DNA of 64,000 nt from Nitrospiraceae bacterium. GTDB taxonomy: Bacteria; Nitrospirota; Nitrospiria; Nitrospirales; UBA2166. The notes under the pieces were generated by a model, which was not told the DNA's origin, made no database searches, and was given only the letters and a program-made list of their open reading frames with translations. How positions within the stretch are numbered: position 1 is the stretch's first letter; every line of letters starts with the position of its first letter. Where the stretch lies: contig PBSN01000004.1 of the NCBI GenBank assembly GCA_002726235.1, positions 76,570 to 140,569 of the forward strand. The letters run 5' to 3'. A program made the translations under genes and the position numbers. Positions 35,563 through 45,039 of this stretch are shown piece by piece.

Positions 35563-36092
35563 TGAGGGCGTTACTCAAGGCGGTGACATTCCCTGAAATT
35601 TTGATGGGATTGAAGGAAACGTTGAAACATCTGTTCACACCCTCAGTGACTCTTCAGTACCCTCATGTAAAGAGAAGCCTTCCCGGCGGCTATCGCGGTA
35701 TGTTATCGCTGCTTCGCTATAGTGACGGTGGCGAAAAGTGCGTCGGCTGCGATTTGTGTGAGGCTACCTGCCCTTCAAGGGTGATTACGGTGGTCAGTGC
35801 GGAGGTGCAGGGGGAACCTACTAAGCGCTATGCCAAAGAATACTATATGGACATGACGCGTTGCGTATTCTGTGGTCTGTGTGTTGAAGCTTGTCCCGTT
35901 GACGCCTTAGGCATGACTAAGGAATACGAATGGGCAGTGTATGATAAACGTTCACTTCGTCTCAACAAAGAGCAACTTCTTGCTATCGGTGATCGATCCT
36001 TTCCCGAACGTGAACGGCCGGTGCAGGACCAATACCATAACGTAGCAACTTTTAACATTGGCCGACCTCAGCTTCCTCAGAAGCAATACTAA
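35562..36092 (+). CDS. nuoI: NADH-quinone oxidoreductase subunit I
   Basis: 176 residues from a GTG whose first base is the last base of the nuoH stop. Two ferredoxin motifs carry N6a and N6b: CVGCDLCEATCP and CVFCGLCVEACP. The N-terminal amphipathic helices (FPEILMGLKETLKHLF) rest on subunit H. The open frame continues upstream to 35394, but that part is inside nuoH in another frame. It is the last nuo gene here: nuoJ, K, L, M and N are not next to it. Confidence 0.93.
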   Translation: MRALLKAVTFPEILMGLKETLKHLFTPSVTLQYPHVKRSLPGGYRGMLSLLRYSDGGEKCVGCDLCEATCPSRVITVVSAEVQGEPTKRYAKEYYMDMTRCVFCGLCVEACPVDALGMTKEYEWAVYDKRSLRLNKEQLLAIGDRSFPERERPVQDQYHNVATFNIGRPQLPQKQY

Positions 36093-36158
36093 GTTTTTCT
36101 CCTCCGCATGACCGGCTACTTTGTCTTCCGTTTTTGTTGAAGTGAGGAAACATGTTCT

Positions 36159-37169
36159 ATGAGTGTTGATGCAGTCATTCTTGTGTCGTTTGGTGGTCCT
36201 GAAGGCATGGATGATGTGATGCCGTTTCTGGAGAATGTGTTGCGCGGAAAGAACGTTCCTGAAGACCGCAAATTGCAAGTTGCCGAGCACTATAAACAGT
36301 TTGGTGGGGTCAGTCCGATCAATTCGCAAAATCGTGCTCTGATTGACGCCATCAAGGATGAGTTGGAGATGTGCGATATACGATTGCCTATTTATTTTGG
36401 CAATCGAAACTGGCATCCACTTCTTTCCGATGTGCTCAAGCAGATGAGAGATGACGGAATAAAACATGCGCTGGCCATTGTGACGTCCGCATACAGCTCG
36501 TATTCAGGTTGTAAGCAGTATCTCGACAATATTCAGCGTGCAGTTGATATGGTTGATGGTACGGTGATCATTCAAAAGTTGCGACAATACTATAACCACC
36601 CGGGGTTTGTTGAAGCGAATATTGACCGGGTAAGGGATGCTATTGAAACACTTCCCAACCCCACCGACTCATTTGCCGTGGCGTTCACTGCACACAGCAT
36701 TCCGATTGCGATGGCGAAAACCTGTCCATATGATGAACAGTTGCGCGAAGTTGCCGGCGTCATTGCCTGTCAACTGAAGATTGCTGATTGGAAACTGGTG
36801 TTTCAGAGTCGCAGTGGGCCACCCGATCAACCTTGGTTGGATCCCGATATCTTGGACCATATTCGGACGCTAAAGGCGAAAGGGTGTGGTCAGCTCGTTG
36901 TCGCTCCGATCGGGTTTATCTCTGATCACTTAGAGGTGGTGTATGATCTTGATCAGCAGGCCAAGAAACTCTGCAGTGAACTTGGGATTGCAATGATACG
37001 TGCTGGAACTGTGGGGTTGCATCCCGCTGTGGTGTCGATGTTTCGCGAGTTGATTGAAGAGCAGATCAGGCCGGGAATGGAGCGACGAGTCTATGGGAGT
37101 GGAACCGCATGGCCGGACGTATGTCCGCCAGACTGTTGTAGCTACACTTTTGGCCGCTCTTCAGATTAG
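36159..37169 (+). CDS. hemH: Ferrochelatase
   Basis: 336 residues. VILVSFGGPEG opening, the metal-site histidine in AFTAHSIP and the acidic GFISDHLEVVYDLD motif are standard. It inserts Fe(II) into protoporphyrin IX or coproporphyrin III; which one is not decided by sequence alone. The C-terminus carries C..CC in WPDVCPPDCCSY, a position where some bacterial and animal ferrochelatases bind a 2Fe-2S cluster. GTGAGG lies ~12 nt before the ATG. 66 nt after nuoI, so probably co-expressed with complex I. Its last 4 nt overlap the end of the convergent FKBP pseudogene. Confidence 0.93.
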   Translation: MSVDAVILVSFGGPEGMDDVMPFLENVLRGKNVPEDRKLQVAEHYKQFGGVSPINSQNRALIDAIKDELEMCDIRLPIYFGNRNWHPLLSDVLKQMRDDGIKHALAIVTSAYSSYSGCKQYLDNIQRAVDMVDGTVIIQKLRQYYNHPGFVEANIDRVRDAIETLPNPTDSFAVAFTAHSIPIAMAKTCPYDEQLREVAGVIACQLKIADWKLVFQSRSGPPDQPWLDPDILDHIRTLKAKGCGQLVVAPIGFISDHLEVVYDLDQQAKKLCSELGIAMIRAGTVGLHPAVVSMFRELIEEQIRPGMERRVYGSGTAWPDVCPPDCCSYTFGRSSD

Positions 37170-37647
37170 TGTGCGGGCTTTTCCGAACGTTCCACGCCTA
37201 AAATTTTGACATCAAAGGTCAAATCTTGCTCGCCAACGGATGGGTGAAATCCAGCATTGCCTTGTTTCTGTCAGTTTCAAGGCTGCATGGGTTCTCCCTC
37301 ACTTGGTGGCAGGGCTGAGCCACTTTCTTGCTCCGGTGGAGCTTGTTTCTTGTCGATCAATGCAGTGGCCTTGGTGTTATAGGTGTTGTACGTGTCGGTC
37401 ACTTTTACTGTGCTCGTTTTAGTTTGTCCTGCCTGCAGTTCCACGAATTCACTTTCGACATGAGGGGGAGCTGTGTGTTGCCCCTGGATGTAGAAAAGAG
37501 GCCTCTTCCGACATTGATGTCGGAGAGATATTTGGCGTCGGGAGTGAGTGTGTATTCAAATAGAGACGGTGAGGCTTGGGCAGTCTCAAGGTCGGCATCT
37601 GGAAGAGCGTGCGCCGACGAAATTAGTATAAGGCATATGGCGATCAC
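37166..37647 (-). pseudogene. Decayed exported FKBP-type peptidyl-prolyl isomerase (SlyD-like)
   Basis: Minus strand, three single-base frame changes. Segment 1 (37647 to ~37495) reads a signal peptide ending SSAHA and FEYTLTPDAKYLSDINVGRGL. A shift in the AAAA run at 37493-37496 restores FYIQGQHTAPPHVESEFVELQAGQ. A second shift near 37275-37285 is needed to reach NKAMLDFTHPLASK, the SlyD NHPLAGK block. A third near 37220-37227 gives DLTFDVKILGVE, the FKBP C-terminal strand, ending at 37166. Each repair needs one inserted base. Either a recently dead gene or sequencing error; three independent losses favour decay. Confidence 0.75.
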
Positions 37648-37705
37648 CGTGATCGTCCATTATCATGTTGTAATTACGGCGCATCCCTCCTCTCAGATTG
37701 GGAGA

Positions 37706-39046
37706 TTAGCGTAGAGATGCCGTGGTTCGTGCGGGGGTTCCGTGGCGAGATTTTTCGCCAAATTGGCGTATTCTTGTACCACTATCGGTAATGGATTGTG
37801 TGCGAGATCGTTTGACAAACGGTTTGCCGCTTCGTGACCGTGTTGCGGGGTTGTGCCGTGATTGTGGGCGGTTTTTCGTGGCACGAGGCACTGCTTGGCC
37901 AATAAGCTTCTCAATCGCTCGAAGATTGTTGCTGTCCTCTTCTGTCACGAAACTGGTGGCCGATCCAGTTTTTTGCATCCGACCTGTTCGACCAATACGG
38001 TGGACATAATCTTCGGCAGTGTATGGAAGGTCGTAGTTCACCACGTGACCGATGTTGTCAACATCAAGACCGCGGGCAGCGACGTCCGTTGCTACGAGAA
38101 CGGTAAAACGTCCTCGTCTAAACCCTTCCAAAGCGGCACGTCGTTGGGAAAGTCGACGGTCCCCGTGCAGAACTGCAACCCGATGTCCAAGCTTCTCGAG
38201 TGATTCCCCCAAACGGTTTACGCGGTGTTTTGTTCTAGCAAAGACCAAAACCGATTCGCGTTTCTCCTTCAGAAGAGAAAGAAGAAGCCCCGTTTTCTCT
38301 CCTTGGGTGGTGTGGTGAAGTTTGTGGGTCACGTTGGTTGCGGGCGTTGCCCGCTTGGACACCATCGCATGCACTGGGTTATTTAGGGACATCTTTGCCA
38401 AGTCGCCAAGATTACTGGGAAGGGTGGCAGAAAAGAGTAACGTCTGCCGCTCTTCAGGAAGCGCGTCAATAATTTGATTGAGTTGCTGGGAAAATCCCAT
38501 ATCGAGCATGCGATCCGCTTCGTCGAGGACCACAATTTTGAGTTTGTTCAATAGAATATTTCCCTGCCACATGTGGTCGAGTAATCGCCCAGGCGTTGCG
38601 ACGATAATCTCTGGACGTTGGCGAAGTCCACGCACTTGAGCGAGCATATCACTGCCACCAACAATGGCAGTGGAAAAGATTCGTCGGGACCGGCCAAGTT
38701 TGTCGACCGTTTCCTGAATTTGAAAGACGAGTTCACGTGTTGGAGCCAATATTAACCCACGGGGATTGCCTCTCGGTCCACCAGCTAGCCGTTCAATCAT
38801 CGGAATGACAAATGCGGCCGTTTTACCCGTGCCGGTTTGCGCACATCCCAGTACATCGCGGCCTTCAAGTCCGGGTGGAATTGCCTCCGATTGAATTGGG
38901 GTAGGGTTAACGAGTCCTGCGCGGTTCAAGTCCCGCACGAGCGGAGTGGATAGGCCGAATGATTGGAAGGTTTGAGTGGGTGTATCTGAAGCTGATTCTG
39001 AAATTGGAAATGAAGATGGAGTTGGTGCTGTTGCAGATGTTGGCAT
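37706..39046 (-). CDS. DEAD-box RNA helicase (RhlE-like)
   Basis: 446 residues. Q-motif FGLSTPLVRDLNRAGLVNPTPIQ, motif I AQTGTGKT, Ia APTRELV, II DEAD, III SAT, and in the second domain LVATDVAARGLD and HRIGRTGR. A low-complexity S/T/P leader of ~25 residues and a basic, R/K-rich C-terminal tail (about 390-446) probably bind RNA. The tail resembles RhlE more than DbpA or CsdA. Monocistronic; ends 59 nt from the FKBP pseudogene start. Confidence 0.92.
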   Translation of the reverse strand: MPTSATAPTPSSFPISESASDTPTQTFQSFGLSTPLVRDLNRAGLVNPTPIQSEAIPPGLEGRDVLGCAQTGTGKTAAFVIPMIERLAGGPRGNPRGLILAPTRELVFQIQETVDKLGRSRRIFSTAIVGGSDMLAQVRGLRQRPEIIVATPGRLLDHMWQGNILLNKLKIVVLDEADRMLDMGFSQQLNQIIDALPEERQTLLFSATLPSNLGDLAKMSLNNPVHAMVSKRATPATNVTHKLHHTTQGEKTGLLLSLLKEKRESVLVFARTKHRVNRLGESLEKLGHRVAVLHGDRRLSQRRAALEGFRRGRFTVLVATDVAARGLDVDNIGHVVNYDLPYTAEDYVHRIGRTGRMQKTGSATSFVTEEDSNNLRAIEKLIGQAVPRATKNRPQSRHNPATRSRSGKPFVKRSRTQSITDSGTRIRQFGEKSRHGTPARTTASLR

Positions 39047-39651
39047 AAAACGGTTTCCTCTCTAAAAGACTGGTCAAGTACGGCAGGATGAAGCGAGGAC
39101 CCTGATAGGCGTACCGTGCGTGGTATACGCAGAGGGGCTCAAGCAACGACAATGCCGCTGGAAGACCTTTCACTTATACTGTTGTGGGATCGATTGACAC
39201 GAGGTCAGAAAACTGTACGAAGCAGAATCAGGTAGGAGTCCGTTCCGAAGAGAGTCTGATCACGATACGATCACGGGTCCGTATCTTCAAGTAACGCCAT
39301 CGTCATCCGGACCACCAAACGATGATTGCGGGCAAAGATACAGGAGATCTGTCCTTATGTCAAATAATAGACGGTGTGCATGTTTTTTGTGGAGCGTGGC
39401 CACCATTCTCCGAGTCCTCGAGAAGTTTGCAGATGTGGACACAGAAGAACTCAAAGAAAGAGAGTCAGGGGGAATCATTGTCTTCAAAACCAATCTTTGG
39501 ATGACGATTTCGACCACGCTCTTTGTCAGACTGTCTTAGCGGTCGTTGTGGCTGATGATGTGGCCGATATTTTTGCCGAAGCAGGGCTAAAAACTTGGAC
39601 ATTTCGATTCTCTTCGATTAGTTTCTGGCCGCTGTGGAAAAGTTTTCCCTG
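39047..39651. other. 605-bp gap with one doubtful small open frame
   Basis: Between the divergently placed helicase start and the end of the DUF1015 gene. The best candidate gene is 39357-39539 on the plus strand (60 residues, ATG with AGGAG 10 nt upstream; LEKFADVDTEELKERES then a hydrophobic end), but I recognise no family and the flanking frames read like decayed sequence. A plus-strand TTGACA lies near 39195 without a good -10. Part of this gap must carry the helicase promoter, which I could not pin down. Confidence 0.3.
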
Positions 39652-40899
39652 TCAGGTGTCCCGTAACATGTGAATGAACAACCCGTCGCGTAGTTTTGGC
39701 TCAAACCAAGTGCTCTTTGGTGGCATGATGCGGTTAGCGTCGGATACGGCCATCAGCTCGTCGACGGTCGTTGGGTATAACCAAAACGCTACGGACCAGT
39801 TCCCTTGATCCACCATTTCCGCAAGTTTCTCGACCCCACGCACGCCTCCGACAAAATCTATACGAGGGTCGGACCGTTGGTCCACTATTCCCAATAGTGG
39901 ATCAAGCACAAGCTCTGTCAACACGGAGATTGCTAGAGAGCGAACCGGATCGAGGTTAATTTCTGACGACAAATCTTTGGTTGGTGTGGCACGGTGCCAC
40001 TGACCCTTGATGTACATGTCAAATCCAGCCGAAGGAGGATCGCCAGGTTGCGACGTCAATTGCAGTTCAAAGTGAGAGGCTACCGCCTCAATAAATTGGT
40101 TGGCGGTCAGGCCGTTCAAATCGCGAACTACTCTATTGTACGGAAGAATTTTAAGGTCGTCGTGTGGAAAGATCACTGCCAAAAAGCCTTCCTCGTGGGT
40201 ATCCGATGTTAGGGCGCTAGAATTACGACGTGCTGCTCGCACACGACTTGCGGCCGCGGAGCGATGATGCCCGTCTGCAATGTACATGGTCTCAATGGCT
40301 TGGAAGTCTTTCATAACTCGATGAATCGCAGATTGGTCCCGCACGCTCCAGACGGTGTGTTCAATTCCATCGGCGGCTATGAAGTGTGAATCAGGTGGGG
40401 TGTTGGTGACCCATTCAAGCCAGTGATTGAATGTTTCGGGACGGCGAAAAAACAGAAGGACAGGCCCGGATTGAGACTCATGTGTTTGAATGATTCGTAC
40501 ACGATCCGCTTCCTTCACCGGTCGAGTGAGTTCGTGTTTTTTGATAATTCCACGATCGTACTCGTCCACGGAGGCAAGTGCTACCAGTCCGGTCTGTTGG
40601 TGTGTACCCCATTGCTGTCGATAGACACCCAGTAAAGGGTGCTCTTCGTGGGTAAGAATGCCATTGTTTATGAGACTTTGTAGGTTGTCTGCACCCCTTT
40701 TATAGACAGTGCTGGAATATGAATCGATCTCGGAGGCAAACTCGAGTTCCGCTCGGCTCACACGGAGAAAACTATGCGGGTTTCCTTTAGTGAGGTCACG
40801 CGCTTCCTCCAACGATACAACATCGTATGGAGGGGCGGCGACTTTGGCGGCGAATTCTGGTGTGGGTCTGACCGCGCGAAATGGAGAGACTATCGCCAT
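39652..40899 (-). CDS. DUF1015 family protein
   Basis: 415 residues, normal length. Opening MAIVSPFRAVRPTPEFAAKVAAPPYDVVS is the family hallmark; also GNPHSFLRVSRAE, YRQQW, HELTRPVKEADR, YIADGHHRSAAA and a C-terminal MPPKSTWFEPKLRDGLFIH. Distantly related to ParB/SerK-like folds; some relatives act as free serine kinases in serine and cysteine metabolism, but the role here is not known. It stands alone, with no operon partner. Confidence 0.88.
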   Translation of the reverse strand: MAIVSPFRAVRPTPEFAAKVAAPPYDVVSLEEARDLTKGNPHSFLRVSRAELEFASEIDSYSSTVYKRGADNLQSLINNGILTHEEHPLLGVYRQQWGTHQQTGLVALASVDEYDRGIIKKHELTRPVKEADRVRIIQTHESQSGPVLLFFRRPETFNHWLEWVTNTPPDSHFIAADGIEHTVWSVRDQSAIHRVMKDFQAIETMYIADGHHRSAAASRVRAARRNSSALTSDTHEEGFLAVIFPHDDLKILPYNRVVRDLNGLTANQFIEAVASHFELQLTSQPGDPPSAGFDMYIKGQWHRATPTKDLSSEINLDPVRSLAISVLTELVLDPLLGIVDQRSDPRIDFVGGVRGVEKLAEMVDQGNWSVAFWLYPTTVDELMAVSDANRIMPPKSTWFEPKLRDGLFIHMLRDT

Positions 40900-41215
40900 G
40901 TTATTTTTCTCCTTCTGGAACGGGCCACCTTCTCGAGGAGAGGAGATGGGACACTTACATTGTTGAGGGGGGGAGTCAGTTTGGGAAGACGTCCATTCGA
41001 TACATGTGTAGAGTGCATTGGATTATCTTAGCATGTCGACACATTGACGATGAGAATGATTTAGTTCCTCGTTGTCTCTCAGCGTGGAGGAGAGCCTTTG
41101 TCTCCCACCATAGAATAATAGTATTACTTGATTCGAGGATAAGGCCTAGCTTGAAAATTCTGTTAAGGGTTTCTTTCTTTCGTACTCTCTTCCCATTCCT
41201 GCCATGCAGTGTCTA

Positions 41216-41244
41216 TTGAACCCTGCTCCGAACAGGCGTATCCT
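41216..41244 (+). promoter_or_regulatory. Promoter of the third Sel1 gene
   Basis: TTGAAC (41216-41221) and TATCCT (41239-41244) with a 17-nt spacer; a leader of about 40 nt reaches the ATG at 41293. It is nearly identical in layout to the TTGAAC-17-TATTCT promoter of the Sel1 gene at 14300-14671. Confidence 0.42.
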
Positions 41245-41292
41245 TTGTCAGCGATGATGCGAATGAATTCTGAGGAAATAGATCACGGCGTG

Positions 41293-42033
41293 ATGAAAAC
41301 TTTTGTGATTGCCCTGCTGCTGTTCGGGGTGAGCCAGCTTGCACTGGCCGGGGATTTTGAAGAAGGGTTGGCTGCAGCTGGCCGTGAGGACTATGCAACG
41401 GCTCTACAAAAGTGGGAGAAAGCCGCGGAGGCTGGGCATGCAAATGCCCAAAACAATCTTGGTGTGATGTATGACAAAGGGCTGGGGATGCCGAAGAATC
41501 CTGCTGAAGCATTGAGTTGGTATCATAAAGCTGCGGAGCAAGGGCATGTGCTTGCCCAGTATCACCTTGGGATTGCATACCGCGATGGCAGTGGGGATGC
41601 GCAGGACTACGCCGAAGCGTTTAAATGGTTTCGGAAGGCTGCAAAACAAGGGAATGCTGGTGCACAGAATGCCATTGGGGCCCTCTTTCAACAGGGGCAA
41701 GGGATATCGCAGAATACTAAGAAAGCGGCGAAATGGTTTCGGAAAGCTGCAGAGCAAGACGACATGGAAGCTCAGCTTAACCTCGCACTCTTGTATTCCA
41801 TCGGTGAAGGGGTGGCACAGGATTTTTCTGTGGCCGAAAAATGGTTTCGGAAAGCTGCAGAGCAAGGCGACATGGAAGCACAGTATTTCCTCGGAGCAAT
41901 GTACGCTGAAGGACGGGGAGGGCCGCAAAATCTTGAAGAAGCCTTCAAGTGGTATCGTAAAGCCGCAGATCAAGGTCATCGTGAGGCGCAGCAATTCATC
42001 AGTACGTTTGACAGTCTGATGAATAAGCAGTAG
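41293..42033 (+). CDS. Secreted Sel1-repeat protein (five repeats)
   Basis: 246 residues from the ATG that begins a clean signal peptide (KTFVIALLLFGVSQLALAG); the frame is open to 41209 but the extra 28 residues do not suit an exported protein. Five Sel1 units of 36 residues follow (about 50-235), with A..G...AQ..LG.....G.G.......A..W(Y/F)(H/R)KAA. Two units are almost identical at DNA level around 41745 and 41850 (KWFRKAAEQ.DMEAQ), a recent internal duplication. Paralogue of 14300-14671 and 14894-15514. It lacks their MSPxEIA tail. Confidence 0.85.
   Translation: MKTFVIALLLFGVSQLALAGDFEEGLAAAGREDYATALQKWEKAAEAGHANAQNNLGVMYDKGLGMPKNPAEALSWYHKAAEQGHVLAQYHLGIAYRDGSGDAQDYAEAFKWFRKAAKQGNAGAQNAIGALFQQGQGISQNTKKAAKWFRKAAEQDDMEAQLNLALLYSIGEGVAQDFSVAEKWFRKAAEQGDMEAQYFLGAMYAEGRGGPQNLEEAFKWYRKAADQGHREAQQFISTFDSLMNKQ
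41735..41883 (+). repeat. Internal tandem Sel1 duplication
   Basis: The block reading AAATGGTTTCGGAAAGCTGC followed by AGAGCAAG.CGACATGGAAGC occurs at about 41733-41772 and again at 41838-41879, one Sel1 unit (108 nt, 36 codons) apart. The near-identity, compared with the divergent other units, points to a recent unit duplication or gene conversion. Confidence 0.6.
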
Positions 42034-42306
42034 TTGAGCATCATCGCCACTTCGTTAGGAGTCAGATTCATCACGTTCCTAAGCCCGTTTGCATTCCCCC
42101 TCCCCTTCTGTTACTTTTTTGCACTCACAGGATTTCTGGTACAGAACACGCCTACCGTCGGTAGTTCTTGTCAGTGTTGTTAAACATCTCTTCGTAGATT
42201 TTGAAGTTAGGTCTCGGTCAGGGGTCGTATTACCTGAGTTAGTCAGGTGTGTGTTTGTGTAACTCGAAAAGTGGTTTGTCCTGTAGGGAAACAGGAGGCT
42301 GGTAGC

Positions 42307-44139
42307 ATGCCGCATCAAAAACGACGAAAAGATGTTCGTAACGTGGCAATTATTGCCCATGTCGATCATGGAAAGACGACTCTGGTAGATGCGTTGCTTC
42401 GACAAACTGGCGCACACGTGTTCAAGGAAGGGGATGCCGTCATCATGGACTCAAACCCTCTTGAGAAAGAGCGGGGCATCACGATTTTTTCAAAGAACGC
42501 TTCACTCAAGTATAAGGGTATCAATATCAATTTGGTCGATACTCCGGGCCACGCTGATTTCGGAAGTGAGGTTGAGCGCATTTTGCGTCTAGTCGATGGC
42601 GTATTGCTTCTTGTGGATGCGTTTGAGGGACCCATGCCTCAAACAAAATTTGTCCTAAAAAAATCACTTGACCTTCATCTGAAGCCGATTGTCGTGATTA
42701 ATAAGATTGACCGTCCGAATTCGCGCCCGCATGAAATTGTCGATCAGACCTTTGATTTGTTTAGCGAATTGAATGCGACGGACGAACAACTCGATTTTCC
42801 AATCGTGTTTGCCTCGGGGAAAGAAGGCCGGGCAACTCTAGATATGGATGATGACGCTGTGGATATGAAGCCTCTGATAGATACAATTGTTCATCGCGTA
42901 TTGCCGCCAGTGGCCGATCCTGATCAGCCGTTCCAAATGCTTGTCACCATCTTGGATTACGATTCTTATATTGGGCGGATCGCGGTTGGACGGATTGTTC
43001 GTGGAGAGGTACGCGTGACAGACTCTGTGACGTTGGTGAAGTGGGACGGTGAGATTGTGCGAGCGAAGGTGACAAAAATATTAGCCTATCAGGGGTTGGC
43101 TCGTGTGGAACGTGATTATGCGCAGGCCGGCGATATTATCTCTTTAGCCGGCATTCCGGATGTGAGGGTTGGGGAAACCATTACGTCTCCTGACCATTCT
43201 GTGGCATTGCCAACAGTCAATATCGATGAACCGACTATTTCAATGAACTTTTCCCACAACACCAGTCCGTTATCTGGCAAGGATGGTGGGCGGTTTCTGA
43301 CATCTCGTCACATTCGGGAACGTTTGGCTCATGAAGCCATGATGAATGTAGGAATTAAGGTGGAAGAAGCTGACGGCGGAGAGCGCTTTACTGTTTCAGG
43401 TCGAGGCGAGCTGCATCTGGCGATTCTCATTGAGACTATGCGGCGAGAAGGATATGAATTGGAGGTCTCCCCTCCGAAAGTTATCTTCAAACATCTTGAC
43501 GGTAATATCTTGGAACCCGTCGAGGAAGTTGTGATTGAAGTTGATGCGGGATATCAGGGCGGGGTTATTGAAGCGTTGGGGAATCGTCACGCTGATATGC
43601 GTAACATGCAGGTTAGCGCGGTGGGAACAATTCGCATGGAGTTTTTGGTTGCCTCTCGTGCTTTGATGGGATTTCGCAACGAGTTGTTGATGATGACCCG
43701 TGGAACTGGGGTTATGTCTCAAATTTTCTTCGAGTATCAATCGTTTAAAGGAGAGGTTCCACGACGTTCTGTTGGCGTGCAAATCTCGCAGAGTGCGGGG
43801 TCTGCTGTTGCATATGCACTCTGGAAATTACAGGATCGCGGTGAAATTCTCATTCATCCTGGTGAGCCACTCTACGAAGGCATGATTCTTGGCGTCAACA
43901 ACAAAGGTAAAGATATGGTGGTGAATGCGATTCGAGAAAAGAAACTCACCAACATTCGCGCGTCAGGCGCCGACGATGCGATTCAATTGATACGCCCTCG
44001 TGAGATGACGTTAGAATTTGCTCTCGAGTTTATCGAAGAGGACGAACTTGTTGAAATTACGCCAAAGCATATTCGGCTTCGAAAACGCTATCTCACTGAC
44101 AACGAGCGTCGTGCTGTACGCTCCTCGATGAATCGCTGA
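42307..44139 (+). CDS. typA: Translational GTPase TypA/BipA
   Basis: 610 residues from the ATG at 42307, with AGGAGG ~10 nt upstream; the open frame back to 42247 lacks a ribosome site. [19 protein letters not shown] (G1), RGITIFSKN (switch I), DTPGHADFG (G3), NKIDR (G4), then EF-G-like domains III and V and the TypA-specific C-terminal domain ending LTDNERR. A ribosome-bound GTPase of large-subunit assembly and stress adaptation. The final Arg codon and stop lie in the left end of an inverted-repeat element. Confidence 0.95.
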   Translation: MPHQKRRKDVRNVAIIAHVDHGKTTLVDALLRQTGAHVFKEGDAVIMDSNPLEKERGITIFSKNASLKYKGININLVDTPGHADFGSEVERILRLVDGVLLLVDAFEGPMPQTKFVLKKSLDLHLKPIVVINKIDRPNSRPHEIVDQTFDLFSELNATDEQLDFPIVFASGKEGRATLDMDDDAVDMKPLIDTIVHRVLPPVADPDQPFQMLVTILDYDSYIGRIAVGRIVRGEVRVTDSVTLVKWDGEIVRAKVTKILAYQGLARVERDYAQAGDIISLAGIPDVRVGETITSPDHSVALPTVNIDEPTISMNFSHNTSPLSGKDGGRFLTSRHIRERLAHEAMMNVGIKVEEADGGERFTVSGRGELHLAILIETMRREGYELEVSPPKVIFKHLDGNILEPVEEVVIEVDAGYQGGVIEALGNRHADMRNMQVSAVGTIRMEFLVASRALMGFRNELLMMTRGTGVMSQIFFEYQSFKGEVPRRSVGVQISQSAGSAVAYALWKLQDRGEILIHPGEPLYEGMILGVNNKGKDMVVNAIREKKLTNIRASGADDAIQLIRPREMTLEFALEFIEEDELVEITPKHIRLRKRYLTDNERRAVRSSMNR

Positions 44140-44241
44140 AATAGACTGTCTAGCAAGGCCGCGGCAAGCGAAGAGGCAAGTCGTGCTCTTGTACGTTGAG
44201 TTTTTAAATGAAGGAGAGCTTCGCTAGTAGACTTTTTCAAC
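44137..44241. repeat. Inverted-repeat intergenic element, copy B
   Basis: About 105 bp. Read on the minus strand it starts GTTGAAAAAGTCTACTAGCG, has CTCAACGTAC in the middle and GCGGCCTTGCTAGACAG near the end, and matches the copy at 61148-61257 along its length with gaps. The left terminal repeat has decayed (GCTGAAATAGAC versus GCTGTTCAAAAAG) and supplies the typA stop codon. It lies between the convergent typA and msrA genes, where it could also fold as a terminator. Confidence 0.65.
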
Positions 44242-44354
44242 GCGATGCCCAGCGTGAGGCAGTGAGTGTGAGTAGGTGCAGGGGCATGTTCGGGCGGATC
44301 AGAATGCCACATGAAGAGACTTTGGTCTTGCCGTAGAGTAGTTACGGTTAGCCG

Positions 44355-44987
44355 TTAATGTGCAGGAGGGGCATCGCTACCCCACAGTTCCGCCAAGCGA
44401 GCATCACGTTTACACATATACCGATAGACTTGGTAGCGGACGGGGTTCTTGTCAGAATAATCCTGGTGATGTTCTTCTGCGGGGTAGAAGGTGCTCGCCG
44501 GCGTGATTTCCGTAACAATCGGTTCAGGAAAGGTTTTTGTTGCCTCAATGGCCTGTTTTGATGTTTTTGCCAAATGTTCTTGCTCCGCATCGTGGAAGAA
44601 AATTGCGGTGCGGTATTCGGATCCCGCATCACAAAATTGTCGGTCAATGGTTGTGGGATCGATGTTGTGCCAGAAGATGTCCAAAAGTTTTTCGTAACTG
44701 ACCTTACGGGGGTCATAAACGATTTGGACAGACTCGGTGTGGCCGGTATTTCCGCGGGAGACTTTCTCATAAGTTGGATTGTTCGTGTGTCCTCCTGTAT
44801 AGCCGGCCGCTGTCGCAATCACTCCATCGAGTCTCGCGAATGGTGGCTGCATGCACCAAAAACAGCCACCGGCAAACGTTGCCCTCGCGTAGGTTTTTTC
44901 AGTTGGTTCGCCGATACTGTTTCCAACAATTCCAACCGCAATCACGGCAATAAAGCCAAACTGAATGAACCTGTGACGAAGCGTCAT
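44355..44987 (-). CDS. msrA: Exported peptide methionine sulfoxide reductase A
   Basis: 210 residues. N-terminal hydrophobic segment (10-27) ahead of the catalytic domain; nucleophile Cys42 in GGCFWC; then GYTGGHTNNPTYE, the NIDPTTIDRQFCDAGSEYR block and YYPAEEHHQDY-like YPAEEHHQDY. Reduces methionine-S-sulfoxide; the leader suggests a periplasmic or membrane-attached enzyme protecting envelope proteins. No msrB is adjacent. Family firm; export is inferred from the leader. Confidence 0.93.
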   Translation of the reverse strand: MTLRHRFIQFGFIAVIAVGIVGNSIGEPTEKTYARATFAGGCFWCMQPPFARLDGVIATAAGYTGGHTNNPTYEKVSRGNTGHTESVQIVYDPRKVSYEKLLDIFWHNIDPTTIDRQFCDAGSEYRTAIFFHDAEQEHLAKTSKQAIEATKTFPEPIVTEITPASTFYPAEEHHQDYSDKNPVRYQVYRYMCKRDARLAELWGSDAPPAH

Positions 44988-45039
44988 TTCACTCTTTCCT
45001 TACGACAAAAAGATATATTTGCAATCATTGGCCACAGCT

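Noticed and set aside
39357-39539. 60-codon frame as a real gene
   Set aside because: It has a plausible AGGAG site but no family or conserved pattern; recorded only as a doubtful frame.
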